64,000 nt of DNA from Siphonodentalium dalli (GCA_032622095.1 CP136063.1:115152723-115216722), one strand, 5' to 3'. Positions 11,928 through 24,955 are shown, counted from the first letter of the stretch. Numbers and translations are program-made. The notes: generated by a model not told the origin, from the sequence alone.

Positions 11928-12859
11928 GTAAGTACATGTATATATTATTTTATACCATAATTGGCTATGCTACTGTGTGTATAACACCTGTTTTGTAAAT
12001 TTCATCTTTACACCCTACTGTGGGTGTAACGATTCCTACTATTGGTATAAATTTCTACTGTTGTGTAAATGTTTCAACGGCACTTTATGTGTTAAAAGTT
12101 TATACCCATAGTAGAACAACCCGTCATTTGACCTCTGGTGACCTCGCTGTCGAAATTTAGCCCAATTTTTCGTCACGCCCACTTCGCGAAGTAAATACAC
12201 AATTTTTCCGACTCAAAACACACTGAAATGCGATAAGTGGTCTAAACACAGAGATATATACTATCCAATTCCATTTTCTGGGTTTACTTGTCAAAAAATG
12301 ACACATTAAAGTTAGTTTAAAGATGTTTTATGCTAGGTGCATGCACCGACAAAGTACACGTTTTATACAGGTGTAAATGTAAACAAAACAAACGCACGTG
12401 TTCGTCTGCCTTTCCGTGTTTAAAGCGAACAACGGCTTACATTTTGACAACAACGTATAGATTGTTAATGGTATCTGCAATGTGGGAAATCTGAATGTGT
12501 GTTCACATCAGCTGACTGATGCCCAAGAAAGTGGCGGGTCACCGAATTTCCTAGAAATATGTATTACTACGCGTGACCCACATTCATGATAGCTTGTTAT
12601 TTGGATCACTCGGTGCACATACATGTTAACAGTCCCCAACATAGTAGCAATACATTTACGAAGCGACCGAAGAATAATAATTATGGTATAAACAAAATAC
12701 ACCCATAGTAGCCGAGAATAAAAAAAATTCACCACTCGTGGAATTGTGGTGAAAATTTGTTATTCTCGGCTACTATGGGTGTATTCTATATATTTGCTAT
12801 GCCCATCTTAAAACACAAGCTGAGCAGAGTGTTTCAATTACTAGTAGGTGGCACCTAAT
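11928..12859. other. Basigin intron, part before family D
   Basis: No coding sequence. A pair of related inverted segments lies at about 12016-12030 and 12102-12115, and a long palindrome lies at 12696-12785. Confidence 0.5.
12696..12785. repeat. Long palindrome (foldback)
   Basis: The arms AATACACCCATAGTAGCCGA and its complement are about 38 bp each. They continue through a T-rich part to CACCAC/GTGGTG, around a 12-base centre. No clear target duplication was found. Probably a foldback MITE. Confidence 0.7.
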
Positions 12860-13117
12860 TATACCCCCCGCAACAAAGTATACTGGAGTCAGCTTGTCCG
12901 TCCGTCCGTCCGTCCGTCCGTGGACACAAATTTATCCGGAGTTTTTCTCAGTCGTTTTTTGATCAATTTCCGTGAAACTTGGCACTGACATCAACCACCA
13001 TGGGAAAATGTGCACCTGCGATTATGACGTCTGTCGGACTTTTTTTGGTGGAGTTATCCCCCATTTTTCGACTTAGAAATTTTTCGCAACATGTATACTT
13101 TTGTCTGAGCTTTTATT
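12860..13117 (+). mobile_element. Family D element, left part
   Basis: The head ATACCCCCCGCAACAAAGTA is followed by (GTCC)n at about 12896-12920, then one monomer with ATTATGACGTCTGTCGGAC and GAGTTATCCCCCATTTTTCG. It stops at GAGCTTTTATT where family C begins, and resumes at 16432. Confidence 0.65.
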
Positions 13118-16100
13118 AGCTCACCTGAGACGAAGTCTCCGGTGGAGCTATAGTCATCACTCCTCGTCCGTCGTCCGTCCGTGCGTCCGTCTGGCCGTCT
13201 GGCCGTCAACTTTTAAAAAAACATCTTCTCCTCTGAAACCATCATACCGAATTGGTTCATATTTGGTGTGGATGTTCCCTAGATGACTCTCATTCAGATT
13301 TGTTCAAATGAGGTCACTGGGTCAAATAGTTGTGAAACCAGGGCCATAACTCTATTCCTCCACAGTAATTCTTACGACTTCTTGTCCATAACCATTGTGC
13401 CGATTTAGCTAATATTTGGTATGGAGGGTCCTTGGGTGACTGGTGTTCAGATTTGTTCAAATGAGGTCACCCGGTCAATTAGTTGAGAAACCAGGGCCAT
13501 AACTCATAGTAATTCTTACAATGACTTCTTCTAAAAAAATATTTGGCCGATTTAGCTTATATTTTGTACAGAGAGACCTTGGGTGACTGGGGTTCAGATT
13601 TGTTCAAATTGGGTCACTGTGTCAATTAGGGGCAGAGCCAGGGACATAACTCTAAAAACCAAAATATTACATTTTTGCATTTTGATCGTATTTGGTGTGG
13701 ATGTTCTCTAGGTGACTGTCATTCAGATTTGTTCAAATGAGGTCACTGTGTCAAACAGTTGCGAAACCAGGGCCATAACTATATTCCTCCTTGGTAATTC
13801 TTATAACAACTTCTTGTCAAGAACCATTATGCCGATTTAGTTTATATTTGGTATGTGGGGTCATTGAATGACTGGGGTTCAGATTTGTTCAAATGGGGTC
13901 ACTGGGTCAAATAGGGGTGGAGCCAGGGCCATAATTCCCCAAAAAATAATAAAAAATTCAGGAACTCCTTGATCAATTTAACATACAACAAAAATTTATC
14001 ACACCCCCCCCCCCCACATGACCCAGAACCCCACCTTGCCCCCAACCAACAGCATTCCACCCTATCTCACCTCCTAACTCACAGGTAAATAAAGTATTCT
14101 GTAGCTATAGGCAGAGTCCCCAGGGAGTGTATTCATGTTCATTCATAATTTAAATGAGATTAATGGTGTTATCAATGAAGCACCCTTGTTGTTTACATTA
14201 TCACTCAGTGGTCATTAAAATCAGATTAATTTCATTTTCTCCAAGAGTGTCTGGCATTTTTAGAATGAGGTTCCCAGAGGGTGAATTCATGTTGCTCCAC
14301 ACAGCAGGCTAGCATAACCAAATACACCCTCTGAGAACCTTATTCTGCTTAGGCCTCATCTTCTGGGAAGTATCTAGAGTCTCAAGATCTCATTCTGCTT
14401 AGGCCTCATCTTCTGGGAAGTATCTATAGTATCAAATTTACATTGTTGTTAGTTAAATTTCCCTTCTAGGAAGTTTCTGTATCCCTTAATTTGCAGAAGA
14501 TAAAATTAATGATTGAGGTGCCCAATGGGTGAACATCACCAATTTCAACTGGGGAACTTCAATCTTATTCTAGGTCTTCCATAGCAGTTGAGGGCCTTAT
14601 CAGAATGAGGTCCACAGAGGGTGAATTTAGTGATACTAGCCCGCTGTGCAGGATAGCGTCACTAAATTCACCCTCTGGGGACCTCATTTTGCAAATAACA
14701 GACAGACTATCCCAAGGCTTGATTGTATAATACAGTGTGTTGCTTGAGGCCAGACATGCACAATGTAGGAACAGACATGCTTTTAGTGATACTATCCCAC
14801 ACAGTGGGCTAGCATCACCAAATTCACCATTTGGAGACCTCATTCTGCTTAGGCCTCATCTTCTGGGAAGTATCTATAGTATCAAATTTACATTGTTGTT
14901 AGTTAAATTTCCCTTCTAGGAAGTTTCTATATCCCCTAATTTGCAGAAGATAAAATTCATAATTGAGGGGCCCAATGGGTGAACATCACCAACTTCAACT
15001 GGGGAAATTCAATTTTATTCTAGGTCTTCCATAGCAGTTGAGGGCCTTATCAGAATGAGGTCCCCAGAGGGTGAATTTATGGTCACTAAATTCACCCTCT
15101 GGGGACCTCATTCTGCAAATGACAGACACACTATCACACTATTTCAAGGCTTGTTGTATAATACATTGTGTTGCTTGAGGCCATGCAGGCATGCACAATG
15201 TAGGAACAGACACGCTTTTTGTGATGCTATCCGGCACAGCAGGCTAGCATCACCAAATTCACCCTCTGGCGACCTCATTCTGCTTAGGCCTCATCTTCTT
15301 GGAAGTATCTATAGTATCAAATTTACATTGTTGTTAGTTAAATTTCCCTTCTAGGAAGTTTCTATATCCCCTAATTTGCAGAAGATAAAATTCATAAATG
15401 AGGTGCCCAATGGGTGAATATCACCAACTTCAACTGGGGAACTTAATTTTTATCCTTATCAGATTTGTGAAAATGGGATCACAAAGTCAAAAAAGGGCAG
15501 AGCAAGAGACTTAACTATTTCACTACATAGTAATTCTTAAAATATGTTTGCAAGAACTAGTTGGCTTATATAGAATGGAATGTTCTTCCATGACTGCAAT
15601 TCAGATTTTTTTAATGGGGTCACCTGGTCAAATAGGGGCCAAGCGAAGGACAGTTTCCCTCTTAATATGCTTCCCTCACAAGGACCATCAGGTCTATTTG
15701 ACTGATATTTATGATATGTATGAAGGGTTCTTTGGTGTCTGGGATTCAAATTTATTCAGATGGGGTCACCAGGTTAAATAGGGTGGGACCAGGGACATAA
15801 CTATATAGTAATTCTTAAAATGTCTTCTCAAGAGAGTTTGGACTATTTAGCTTACATATAGTATGGAGGAATCAGGAGGATCCTTTAGTGACTGAGATTC
15901 AGATTTGTTAAAATGAGGTCAACCTGTCAAGAAATGGCAGGCTATGGGGAGTTAACACGTTTGTGTCTAATAAAATCATCGAAATACCAAATTCATTAAA
16001 ACATCTACCTTGGAACCACCTGACTGATTGGTCTGACATACATGTATTGTGTTTTGGGTCCATGGATAATTGGGCTTCAAACATGTTTAAATGGTTTTAG

Positions 16101-16431
16101 AAAAGGCGCTTGTGAGATTGGAACTTTCCAACAATTGAGAAAGTTTGAGGTGTCGGTTGTGAAATTCCAACCTAAGACTTGGGAGTCTGGATCCCGGTCG
16201 GGAGGGGACTTGTTGAGCTGGAGGAGGGGGGGGGGGGGGGTTACCAGTAGTGTACAGTTGGCAATTTCAAGGTGGATTTTTACCAAGCTACATACTTGAA
16301 GTCTCTCTAGCCACATATCCTGTTTAAATCTAATTCTTTTAAAGTGATTATGAAAAGTGCTGACTGTTTTGGTCTCCAGAGTCTCAGTCTTTGCAGTCTG
16401 GTGAGCGACCCCACAGTCATTGACTGTCTTG
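13118..16431 (+). mobile_element. Family C element (Helentron/HINE-like) nested in D
   Basis: The left hairpin is AGCTCACCTGAGAC-GAA-GTCTCCGGTGGAGCT with imperfect pairing, followed by a CGTCC run. Monomers to about 13990 carry TTCAGATTTGTTCAAATG and CCAGGGCCATAACT. More diverged monomers are at 15465-15960. The right end near 16390-16431 carries GTCTGGTGAGC, related to the inverted head, then the palindrome ACAGTCA-T-TGACTGT and CTTG. Between the monomer blocks lies a separate composite repeat (14250-15460). The D sequence is continuous across both borders, so they are well placed. Confidence 0.75.
14250..15460 (+). repeat. Composite foldback repeat G, three tandem-like rounds
   Basis: Snap-back units start AGAATGAGGTCCCCAGAGGG and end in its complement. 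They alternate with a shared block of about 180 bp containing AAGTATCTATAGTATCAAAT. The block occurs at about 14385-14560, 14840-15030 and 15275-15450, and the hairpins at about 14252, 14600, 14785, 15050 and 15215. No protein is encoded. The short ORFs reading through it reflect the inverted repeats. Confidence 0.7.
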
Positions 16432-16795
16432 TTCCTACATTTTTAGGTCAATTTTTAAAAAACGTGGCACAGATATTTAGTACCATGGGAACTTGTGCAC
16501 CTGCGATTATGACGTCTGTCCGACATTTTTTGGTGGAGTTATCTCCCTTTTTCGACTTAGAAATTGTTTTGCAACATGCATTATTTTGTCCGAGCTTTTA
16601 TTCCTACATTTTTATGATCAATGTTTTTTAATCTTGGCACTGATATTTAGTACCATGGGAACCTGTGCACCTGCGATTATGATGTCTGTCCAACTTTTTT
16701 GTGTGGAGTTATTCCCCTTTTTCGACTTAGAACATTTTCGCAACATGCATCATTTTGTCCAAGCTTTTATTCCTACATTTTTCGGTCAATAGGTT
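16432..16795 (+). mobile_element. Family D element, right part
   Basis: Resumes at TTCCTACATTTTT after the nested C element. Two further monomers carry CACCTGCGATTATGA, GAGTTAT and TTTTTCGACTTAG, with the uninterrupted junction GAGCTTTTATTCCTAC seen at about 16592-16607. Confidence 0.65.
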
Positions 16796-18306
16796 TAAGA
16801 TTAGGGTTAGGGTTTGTACACCTGCAATGGGAACTGTTATTTTATTATTTTAACTAAATGTTTACTGACATGTGAAACATCTTAGTATTTTAAAAAAAGG
16901 GGGGTATCCTTAGTCCCATTCGGACAGTCACACCTCTAGTTGATTTAGCTAATTTATAACCCATCGACTAATACATACAGTATTTCGATTAATCGATGAA
17001 CACTGGTATGAAAACCAACACCGTATTACTCCGCCAACATTATTTTCTTCACAGGATATCAGCAGTTCAATAATATCGTGACAGGTAAAGCCTAACCCTC
17101 ATTTACAAACTGATAACCAATCAAATATTCTCGCACAAACACTTTATCTCTGTTTGAAAACATTGATAAATGTTGTGATATTGTGTCAATTAAAGCATAG
17201 ATCTACCAGATACAGCACAAGACAGTTAGTGCTAACATTGGGCTGGATTAATGACATGATGTTTTCAGTGGTTTATTTAGCCTAGCAGTTCATGCGTACT
17301 TGTCTAGCTTGTTCCACTCGTTTGTTGGACGTGGGCGGCAGGGACGATTCAAATTTCAATTCAAAGTCATTTTCAATTCGTACCCAATTCAACGACGACA
17401 TGAAACGGGCTAAAGTGAAAGTGAAAGCACAATGTGCGTACAGTACTGGATTCACTGGATATTCTATTGCAATAATACAGTCGGGGGACATTCTGATAAA
17501 CACAGTTACTGTTTCCTTTCATTTCAATGAAAATCAACTATTTATGGCACATTAATTTCAAACACAAACTTATTCCTGAGTGGAATAGTTTTAACTGAAA
17601 AGTTTACCATATTTTGAGACACTTACTGGTTCAGTCAATTTTTCGCGGAAGTCAACACCCCTTGCTGAAAATGGAACACCAGCAAACAAGTATTGGAGAT
17701 ACTCACCTGCAAATCCGGCTTGTCGTTTGCACAGGGACCAGTGGGGTTAGGAAATAGGACAGAAAGCCAAACAGATAGAGTGTACCAGTGATTATGTATT
17801 AATTCACTTACCCTGTCGTATACACTATATGCTTGCACCTGTATAACACTCTTCATCATTGAAAACATAATTGTATTTACCTACGAGATAAAGTTGGCAC
17901 CAGAGACGAAACACAGGTAAATTCCGTCACAGTTGCCGACTACGAGTTATCTCATAGTAGCCTAATGAATTGTTTCAGCATCATATTGAACCCAATATTG
18001 GTCAAACAATCACTCATACATAAAATATCGACTGCCATGTTGGCATACGGGATGGAATTACCCATTGGTTTTCGGCAGTGAACGTATTAATATTAAGGTT
18101 TATCATACAAATTATTTGTGGTTGTCATTGTCAACACACAATATAGCAAAATTCATCATGGAATAACTCTGTTTTTGCACAAACAGCCCTGGGCACGATA
18201 TACCGTATGTGCTATGACATCTGCCCCCTTTTTAGTTTCTTTTGAAAATTCTTCACAAAGATTCTTTTTTGTTTTGTTTCCCTATATCCCCAAATTGGCA
18301 GGATAA
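16796..18306. other. Basigin intron, nothing recognised
   Basis: Two telomere-like TTAGGG units at about 16800-16813 are the only simple feature. The small ORFs here, for example 17292-17555, have no splice context or recognisable domain. Confidence 0.4.
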
Positions 18307-18455
18307 CAGCCTGAGAATATGGTGCCAGACATTTACAGAATGAGGTTCCCAGATGATGAATTTGGTAACCCTAGCCCACAGTGCGGGATATTGTCACTAA
18401 ATTTACCCTGTGGGGACCTCATTCTGCAAATGTATGGCACCATATTCTCAAGCTG
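18307..18455. repeat. Foldback repeat G, single copy with different outer arms
   Basis: The central hairpin of family G (GAATGAGGTTCCCAGA and its complement) is flanked by outer inverted arms CTGAGAATATGGTGCCAGAC / TGGCACCATATTCTCAAG. These arms differ from those at 40114-40365. Confidence 0.6.
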
Positions 18456-19404
18456 TTCCCTATTAGTGATGGGCGGTTAACCGAGAAAACAACTCGGTTT
18501 CGGTTTTTGACAATAAACCGAAAACCGACCGACCGACGCGATTCTGCTCAAACCGACATTACGGTTTTTTTTTTATATGTTTATTTTTCACTTAAATCGA
18601 CTTATTATACCTCCCCAGGTACTTATTAGTTGATATTGTTAACGAACAGGGTTCAACAAAAAGCCCTGTTTGGAGTTATTTTACGCGTCTAACTGGAGAC
18701 GACTCCAAAAAATGTCGCTGCTTAATATGTCATAAAAACGTTGTATCAGAGCATACAAATAGCAGCAACCTGGCCAGACAGTCGAAAACTAAACCAAGTA
18801 AATTGTAAGAACACTTTGATCGTCTGGACATTCCGATGTGACGTAATCTGGGCAAACCATGTGCAGCTTGTGAACTATGTCGCAACATCAATCACAGACA
18901 TCAAAGCGATCACACCGCAGTCATTGAATGTGGGTCAATCATGCACGTGTCAAGAATTGTTACACAGTCAGGTCAAGGACGCCCACTGTTTGTGAATTTG
19001 CTGTTTGCGGTTGAATTCTCAGATACTATAATGCATATAATATGATAAATATGTTTGAAACATGTCAGAAATGGTTGAACAGTGAAGATGGGGGTGTTTA
19101 TTTTTTTAAATACCGAATTGTATCATCTTTATGATCTTATCGCATTGGATTCATTTTGCGTCGGCATTTTGTCCCGTTGTTTACCGGTGATCGCAGTTCC
19201 TTCCTCAAATATTCAACGTTATTGGGACATTATCGACTCTAATTACGGTTACTTTGAAAGTATATACTCAAATTGTATGTATTTCAGTATAATTTCACTA
19301 TCTAGTAAAAAAAAAACGAAAACCGAACCGAAACCGAGGTTTTTTCTCCCAAAAAAAACGAAACCGAACGTAAAAAATAAAAACCGCCCATCTCTATTCC
19401 CTAT
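18456..19404. mobile_element. hAT-like transposon with BED-finger remnant
   Basis: The element spans 18464-19396 between perfect 8-bp duplications TTCCCTAT (18456-18463 and 19397-19404). The inverted ends TAGTGATGGGCGGTT and TAGAGATGGGCGGTT enclose subterminal CGGTTT/AAACCG-rich repeats. It sits directly beside a family G hairpin. The duplication length and end type indicate hAT, and the interior still holds the start of a transposase (18620-18781). Confidence 0.85.
18620..18781 (+). pseudogene. hAT transposase N-terminal BED zinc-finger remnant
   Basis: One open reading stretch contains SPVWSYFTRL followed by KKCRCLICHKNV and SNLARQ. This matches the BED zinc-finger pattern (W-x-Y/F-F, then C-x2-C, then the Asn-Leu of the next helix) found at the N terminus of hAT transposases. 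The expected His-x(3-5)-His/Cys pair that completes the finger does not follow, and a stop comes soon after. No DDE catalytic region was found in the remaining 600 bp, so this is a decayed fragment and not a working transposase. It lies inside the basigin intron but shows no sign of being a basigin exon. Confidence 0.65.
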
Positions 19405-19664
19405 CATCGGACCTGAATGCCCTATTTAAATCACTAAATTGTTCAATTAGATGTTCAGTAATATATTTTCTTAAATTTAGTATATTACAAGCTGCAGCCT
19501 TCGCTGTGCAATAGCAGAACGACATATTGGGGTGAACATATTAATGATATTTCACTCATATGGTGTGCCTAGAGATATAACCTATGATTCTTGTTTTACC
19601 GTCCTGTCACAACAAACTCAAGCAATATGCAAATTTGATTTTAGAGACAATGCAAATTTTTTTT

Positions 19665-19730
19665 TGAGATTGGGTGGGATACGAACCCCGGCCCGACGGC
19701 GAGCGCTCCTTAAACAATATGTGTTCACCC
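19665..19730 (-). repeat. Possible tRNA-derived SINE fragment
   Basis: Read on the minus strand, GGGTTCGTATCCC resembles a tRNA B box. It is preceded by GAGCGCTCGCCG and followed by an A-rich run. The A-box part is poor. This could be chance. Confidence 0.3.
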
Positions 19731-19862
19731 ACTTGTGTCGTTCTATCTATGTCCAGTATATAATTGACATTTTGTGATCTTGCACTGTTTTGTACAGTGT
19801 AACTACTGTGTATCAAGGTCAGTATTGCTGATGGTATGGTTATCACATTTACCCATTCACAG

Positions 19863-19955
19863 AATATGCTGATGGCTCCAAATATGAATGTACTGTGGCA
19901 TTCCACCCTGATACTACTCAAGAACAGATTGTGGTGGTCTCAGCATGGCTGGAAG
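19863..19955 (+). CDS. BSG: Basigin exon: C-terminal part of first Ig domain
   Basis: A 93-nt exon, phase 1 in and out, with acceptor CATTCACAG and donor GTCAGT. It encodes YADGSKYECTVAF and ends VVVSAWLE. The D-G-S-x-Y-x-C pattern is the F-strand signature of an Ig domain. Its Cys pairs with the Cys of exon 11712-11927. Splitting one Ig domain over two phase-1 exons keeps the frame. The exon is missed by a length-based ORF search because of its size. It is supported by frame continuity with both neighbouring exons and by the Ig motif. Confidence 0.85.
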
Positions 19956-21011
19956 GTCAGTTGTATGGTGTTCATGTTTTATAAATTAAAAGCCACATGT
20001 CGGTTTGCACTCCAAAATACACCTAATAATATTAGCTTTTTAGCTCACCTGAAACAAAGTCTCAGGTTGAGCTATAGTCATCATTCCTCGTCTGTCGTCT
20101 GCCCGTCCATCCGTCAACAATTCTTCAAACATCTTCTCCGGAACCATAAGACCGAATGGGTTCATATTTGGTGTGGATGTTCCCTAGGTGACTCACATTC
20201 AGATTTGTTCAAATGAAGTCACTGGGTGAAATAGTTGCGAAGCCAGGACCATAACTCTTAAAACAACTTCTCTCAAGTACCATCGGGCTGAATGGGTTCA
20301 TAATTGGTATGAAGGGTCCTTGGGTGACTGGGGTTCAGATTTGTTCAAATGAGGTAACTGGGTCAAATGTGGGTGAAGCCAGGGACATAACTAAAAAAAA
20401 ACTAAAAAATTCAGATTTAACTTGCTCAATTTAACCACTAACAATAGACAATTAAAAAAAAAATTTTTTTAATGAAAATTAAATTTTAAATTATAAATTT
20501 GAAAAACTAACCATGTCATAACATTTGCCATGGTATACCGACTCACCCTGCCAAATTTAGTTGAAATCGGTCCAGGGGTCTGGGAGACGAATCACGAACA
20601 GACAGATCACAGAAATGGCTGGATAATGTTTATTTGTGTCAATTAATTTAAATTAGATTAATTCCTATGTGCTGTGTTCTATGCAGTTGTACAGGCAGTT
20701 GTTACAATATTATGTTTACATAAGCTATTAACTCCTTTCATCTGTGATGATGATGTGTCTTGTTTACTATACTGATGATTTCAAGGAACAATTATCCGAG
20801 GTGCCATGTTGATAACCCTTCCCTAAATTTTGCAACTTATTTCAAGGAAAATGAACTCAATTTCAATACCCTTTGAAAATACTAGAGCAGTGAATCTCAT
20901 AAATTGTGATTTACATTTGGTTCAAATTGGGGCAGAGATAGGAGATTTAACACTCCCGCACCCTATCTATGCTATGAATTCATGTTTGGTACTTGTATAT
21001 AGATTCCTTTT

Positions 21012-22219
21012 TATGTTTACCCATACCATAGTATGGTAAACATAGTGTCGTTGCCCGGATTGACCACTCGTCGTTGGTCCGTCTGTCTGTCTGTCCGTCT
21101 GTCCGTCTGTCTGTCCGTAGACACTTTACGAGTAATGCGATAACTCAAAAAAATTTTATCCGATCGAAACCAAATTTTGTATATGGGTTTCTCAGCCCAA
21201 AATACAGATCGAGTTCGAATTTGGGTTTGATCCGAGATTTTGTTACAGAGTTATGGCCCTTTTTCAACTTATAATTCACGCATTCTGCCATAACTCAAAA
21301 CATTTTTTATCCGATTGGAACCAAATTTGGTATGTGAGTTTCACAGCCCAAAATACAGATCGAGTTCGAATATGGGTTTGATCCGATTAATTTTAAAGGA
21401 GTTATGACCCTTTTTCGAGAAAAAAATTGTAAAATTGAATCAATTTAAAAAAAAATTATTTTTAACTTTTATAATAATAATAAAAAAAAATGTCATTGAC
21501 ATTGTCATTTGTTTTCATTTAGATATTGATGATTATGATAAAAAGATTTCCAATGTGTCCCTTTAATTTTTTTAAATAAGTTAAAAAAAATTGAAAAACT
21601 AACACCATTAATATAACTCTGCCAAGGGTACCCCGAATCACCACACCAAATTTGATTAAATCAGTCCAAAATCTTGTGTTATGTACTGGTAAATCTGTTT
21701 GGAGCAACATTAAATCCAATTCACCAATTGCCTTTGGACTTATGCCAATGTGCAAATAATCTGATACATAAGGCTATGGCATATAATTTAAAATAAAGAT
21801 TCAACAATAAACATCACATGCTATTAACAGTAGACATGGACATCTGTGCTGCTATATAATTGATATTAATGGGTCAGTGGTGAGGTTGCTTATCTGTATA
21901 CTAGGACACATTATTATTGTAAACTTAAATTGGACTCTCTTAACCCAAGTATTCCATGTCCAGGTCACACCTACACATTTAACCCATGGGCTTGCTGGCT
22001 GTGGCGGTTTAGCATTACAGATTCTGTACCAGTGCATTCTCTTATATAAATGCCAGTGACCCATAAATTCCAATAATTTGTGTTATGTACATTTGTCTAT
22101 AATAGTACATAACAGTATACTCTATAATTGAAGACCAAAACTCTCATTTATCCGATCATATTAAATTTTTATCGCCAAGGGATGGGTTAACATCTGCCGA
22201 TCGTGATCGGCCTCTCGTT
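21012..22219 (+). mobile_element. Family A element, copy A4
   Basis: The left hairpin with GTCT/GTCC run is at 21012-21118, with two monomers to about 21420. An AT-rich block contains GGTACCCCGAATCACCACAC. The right end with GCCGATC-GT-GATCGGC closes at CTCTCGTT (22219). The next A element starts at the very next base. Confidence 0.7.
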
Positions 22220-24624
22220 ATGTTTACCCATACCATAGTATGGTAAACATAGTGTCGTTGCCCGGATTGACCACTCGTCGTTCGTCCGTCTGTCTGTCTG
22301 TCTGTCTGTACGAGTAATGCGATAACTCAAACATTTTCTATCCGATCGAAACCAAATTTTGTATATGGGTTTCTCAGCCCAAATACAGATCGAGTTCGAA
22401 TTTGGGTTTGATCCCAGATTTTGTTACAGAGTTATGGCCCTTTTTCAACTTAGAATTCACGCATTCTGCCATAACTCAAAAATTTTTGGTATGTGAGTTT
22501 CACAGCCCAAAATACAGATCGAGTTCGAATATGGGTATGATCCGATTAATTTTAAAGGAGTTATGACCCTTTTTCGAAGAAAAAAATTGGGAAAAAAATC
22601 GATTTAAAAAAAAAAAAATTTACTTTTAACTTTTATAATAATAAAAAAAAAAATGTCATTGACATTGATTGGTTGATCGGTTTAGAAAATAATTAACCCT
22701 GCTCACAAATGCTATCTGATGCATCAAAGTCAAACAATTTTCTTCTGATCTGCCTCATATTTCTTACCTAGGTCTTTCTTAGCACGTTCTTCATCTGTAT
22801 GGATTTTGGTATTGTTTAGTTAACCCTTTCCACTCTTGTTTTTAAATAGAATTCATCCAAGCCAGGATGACTCAAACATTTTTCATCTGATCGACACCAA
22901 TTTTGGTATATGAATTTCTGACCCCTAAATACAGATCAAGTGCGAATATGGGTTTGATCCGGTATATATTAACAGAGTTATGGCCCTTTATAATTCATAC
23001 ATCTTTTCCATGCACTATTAAATTTGAATAGAACAAGACACACCTGTGTTATTGGAAGGAGATAATTTATTGCTTTGGACACAGTGACCTGATAGTTCCA
23101 CTGGTGACTGCAGACTTAATATAAACATCTGTCAAACTTTGATTGATGTTAGACTCTTTATTCCAGTTCTGTTCTCTGTTGAAACCATGCAGTTCATGGC
23201 ATTATTGTTTACAGAGACACTGTTGTTATAATTTAGAAAATAATTAATACAGCATTCCTTAGTTCCATCATATGATGTCATTGAAAATGATTAATCTTCT
23301 GCACACATCATATGGTCTTCTGATGTTTTTTATTTGATCATTCTCCTATTCTATGTACATGTTGATGGTGATCCACTTTTAATTTGCATGAATTTGGGAT
23401 TAAAATTAACCCATTCGATTGACTCATATTATCTGATAGACATATATTAAATTATCACTTTAACTTTGAGCCAGGTTCAGTCAGTGTTTCAAGAAATGAC
23501 CAATTGGAATTCATCATTAGAGGATATGTCTTATTTTGAAATTCCCTCAATTGCATTTGGGCTACAGGATAATATTAACAGTGCTGGGATTCTTGAGACT
23601 GACTTATTGTATGGGTTTCTAAATCCAATGACATGCATTTTGTTGACTACTCTGTGTTTATCAGTTCATTAGTTTGGGTAAGATTAACCCCTTACTATCC
23701 AATTTGATAACTCAAATATTTCCATTGATTATGTTTATAGTTCTGGCACAGTTTATGATAACACACCTCTAACCTGCATAGTGAGGGTCATTTGGTTTAT
23801 TTGCTTAAATATATTAACATCCTTCACCAATCCTGTTGACACAATGTGATAGCTAAATATTTTTTGCATGATTACTCTATAAATAATCACATCTGTGATA
23901 ATCATGACACATTCTTCACCTGTATAGATTTTGGTATCGATCGAATGGTTGTGATAATATTATAAACCTTAACTTTAATTATATTTAAACTGTTCACAAA
24001 CATATTTTTCTAATGATCAACTTACAAGAAAATTAACATTTATATCCAATCATTAGCAATCATATTTTATATCCAGGTCTATACATCCCTCACTTCTATA
24101 GTTGATCAGGTATTGATTGTTTTTTAGTGGTGAAATATTAATAGGTTGCTATGAATTTTTAATATGCAGCTGACACAAGATATTATGAACAAAAAAATAG
24201 CAATGATAATAAAAAAACCCACACAATATGTAATGTCTCATGTTCCAATGTAATAAATAGATAAATTGAGTTGCTATGATGTTTATCTACCTAATTTCTT
24301 AATTATTTGATATTTAACAGCTATGGTGCTTCTCTCCGACTATGGATTGAGCTTAATTAGACTTATAACTCTATAAGACATACATGTATCTGTGTTGGAG
24401 TCACTAATAGGTTCAGGTTGAAATCAAAGCCACGTCTGTTAACATTGTGTTAATGTGAGCAAGGTGCCCAATAAGTGTGATTTCACTTGTGAATTAATAG
24501 TAAGGTGTGAATTGTTTAAAGTTTTGCGCTCATGAAAAGGATGGGGTAAGGATATATGAAAATAGCTCATCGCTGTCGCCAAGGTATGGGTTAAACATCT
24601 GCCGATCGTGATCGGCCTCTCGTT
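22220..24624 (+). mobile_element. Family A element, copy A5
   Basis: The head hairpin begins directly after the A4 tail. A short GTCT run, monomers to about 22580 and a further monomer at about 22860-22990 follow. The unique middle matches 7380-9140 and 34250-35659, and the right palindrome ends CTCTCGTT at 24624. This is one of the cleanest full copies, about 2.4 kb. Confidence 0.75.
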
Positions 24625-24955
24625 ATTACATGTAATAATTTTGATATATACCGGTATTATCAGTAAGGTTTTGATCAAGTTCCAACAGTTGGAGATCTTG
24701 AAATACCAATTGTAATTTGTTTGGTTCAGTTGGGAGGTAATGGGCAATGATCTAATGGGGGAGGGGAGGGGTGCGCAGTTAGAAATTTCAAGGTGGACAC
24801 CCCCTTATTTATTTCTTCCCATCATTCAACGAAGACCCTCTACCTGTGTCCCTGTTAGAACTACTTGTTTTAAAGTGATTTGACAAGTACTGACTATTCT
24901 TCAGAGTCTTTACAGTTGGGTGAGTGACCCCACAGTCATTGGCTGTCTTGTTATT

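Larger units (their letters stand above)
20042..24950 (+). mobile_element. Family C element split by two A elements
   Basis: The head AGCTCACCTGAAACAAAGTC is at 20042 with monomers to about 20640. The tail block at about 24640-24950 ends GGGTGAGTGACCCCACAGTC followed by ATTGGCTGTCTTG. Two A elements (21012-22219 and 22220-24624) lie between head and tail. That both ends belong to one insertion is inferred from order and orientation. Confidence 0.5.

Noticed and set aside
17050-17085. Possible 34-bp micro-exon between AG and GTAAAG
   Set aside because: Exons 11712-11927 and 19863-19955 join in frame to give a complete Ig fold. An extra 34 bp would break it.
17292-17555. 87-aa ORF in a basigin intron, with a 73-aa ORF opposite
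   Set aside because: No domain, no splice context, and open frames on both strands of the same segment.
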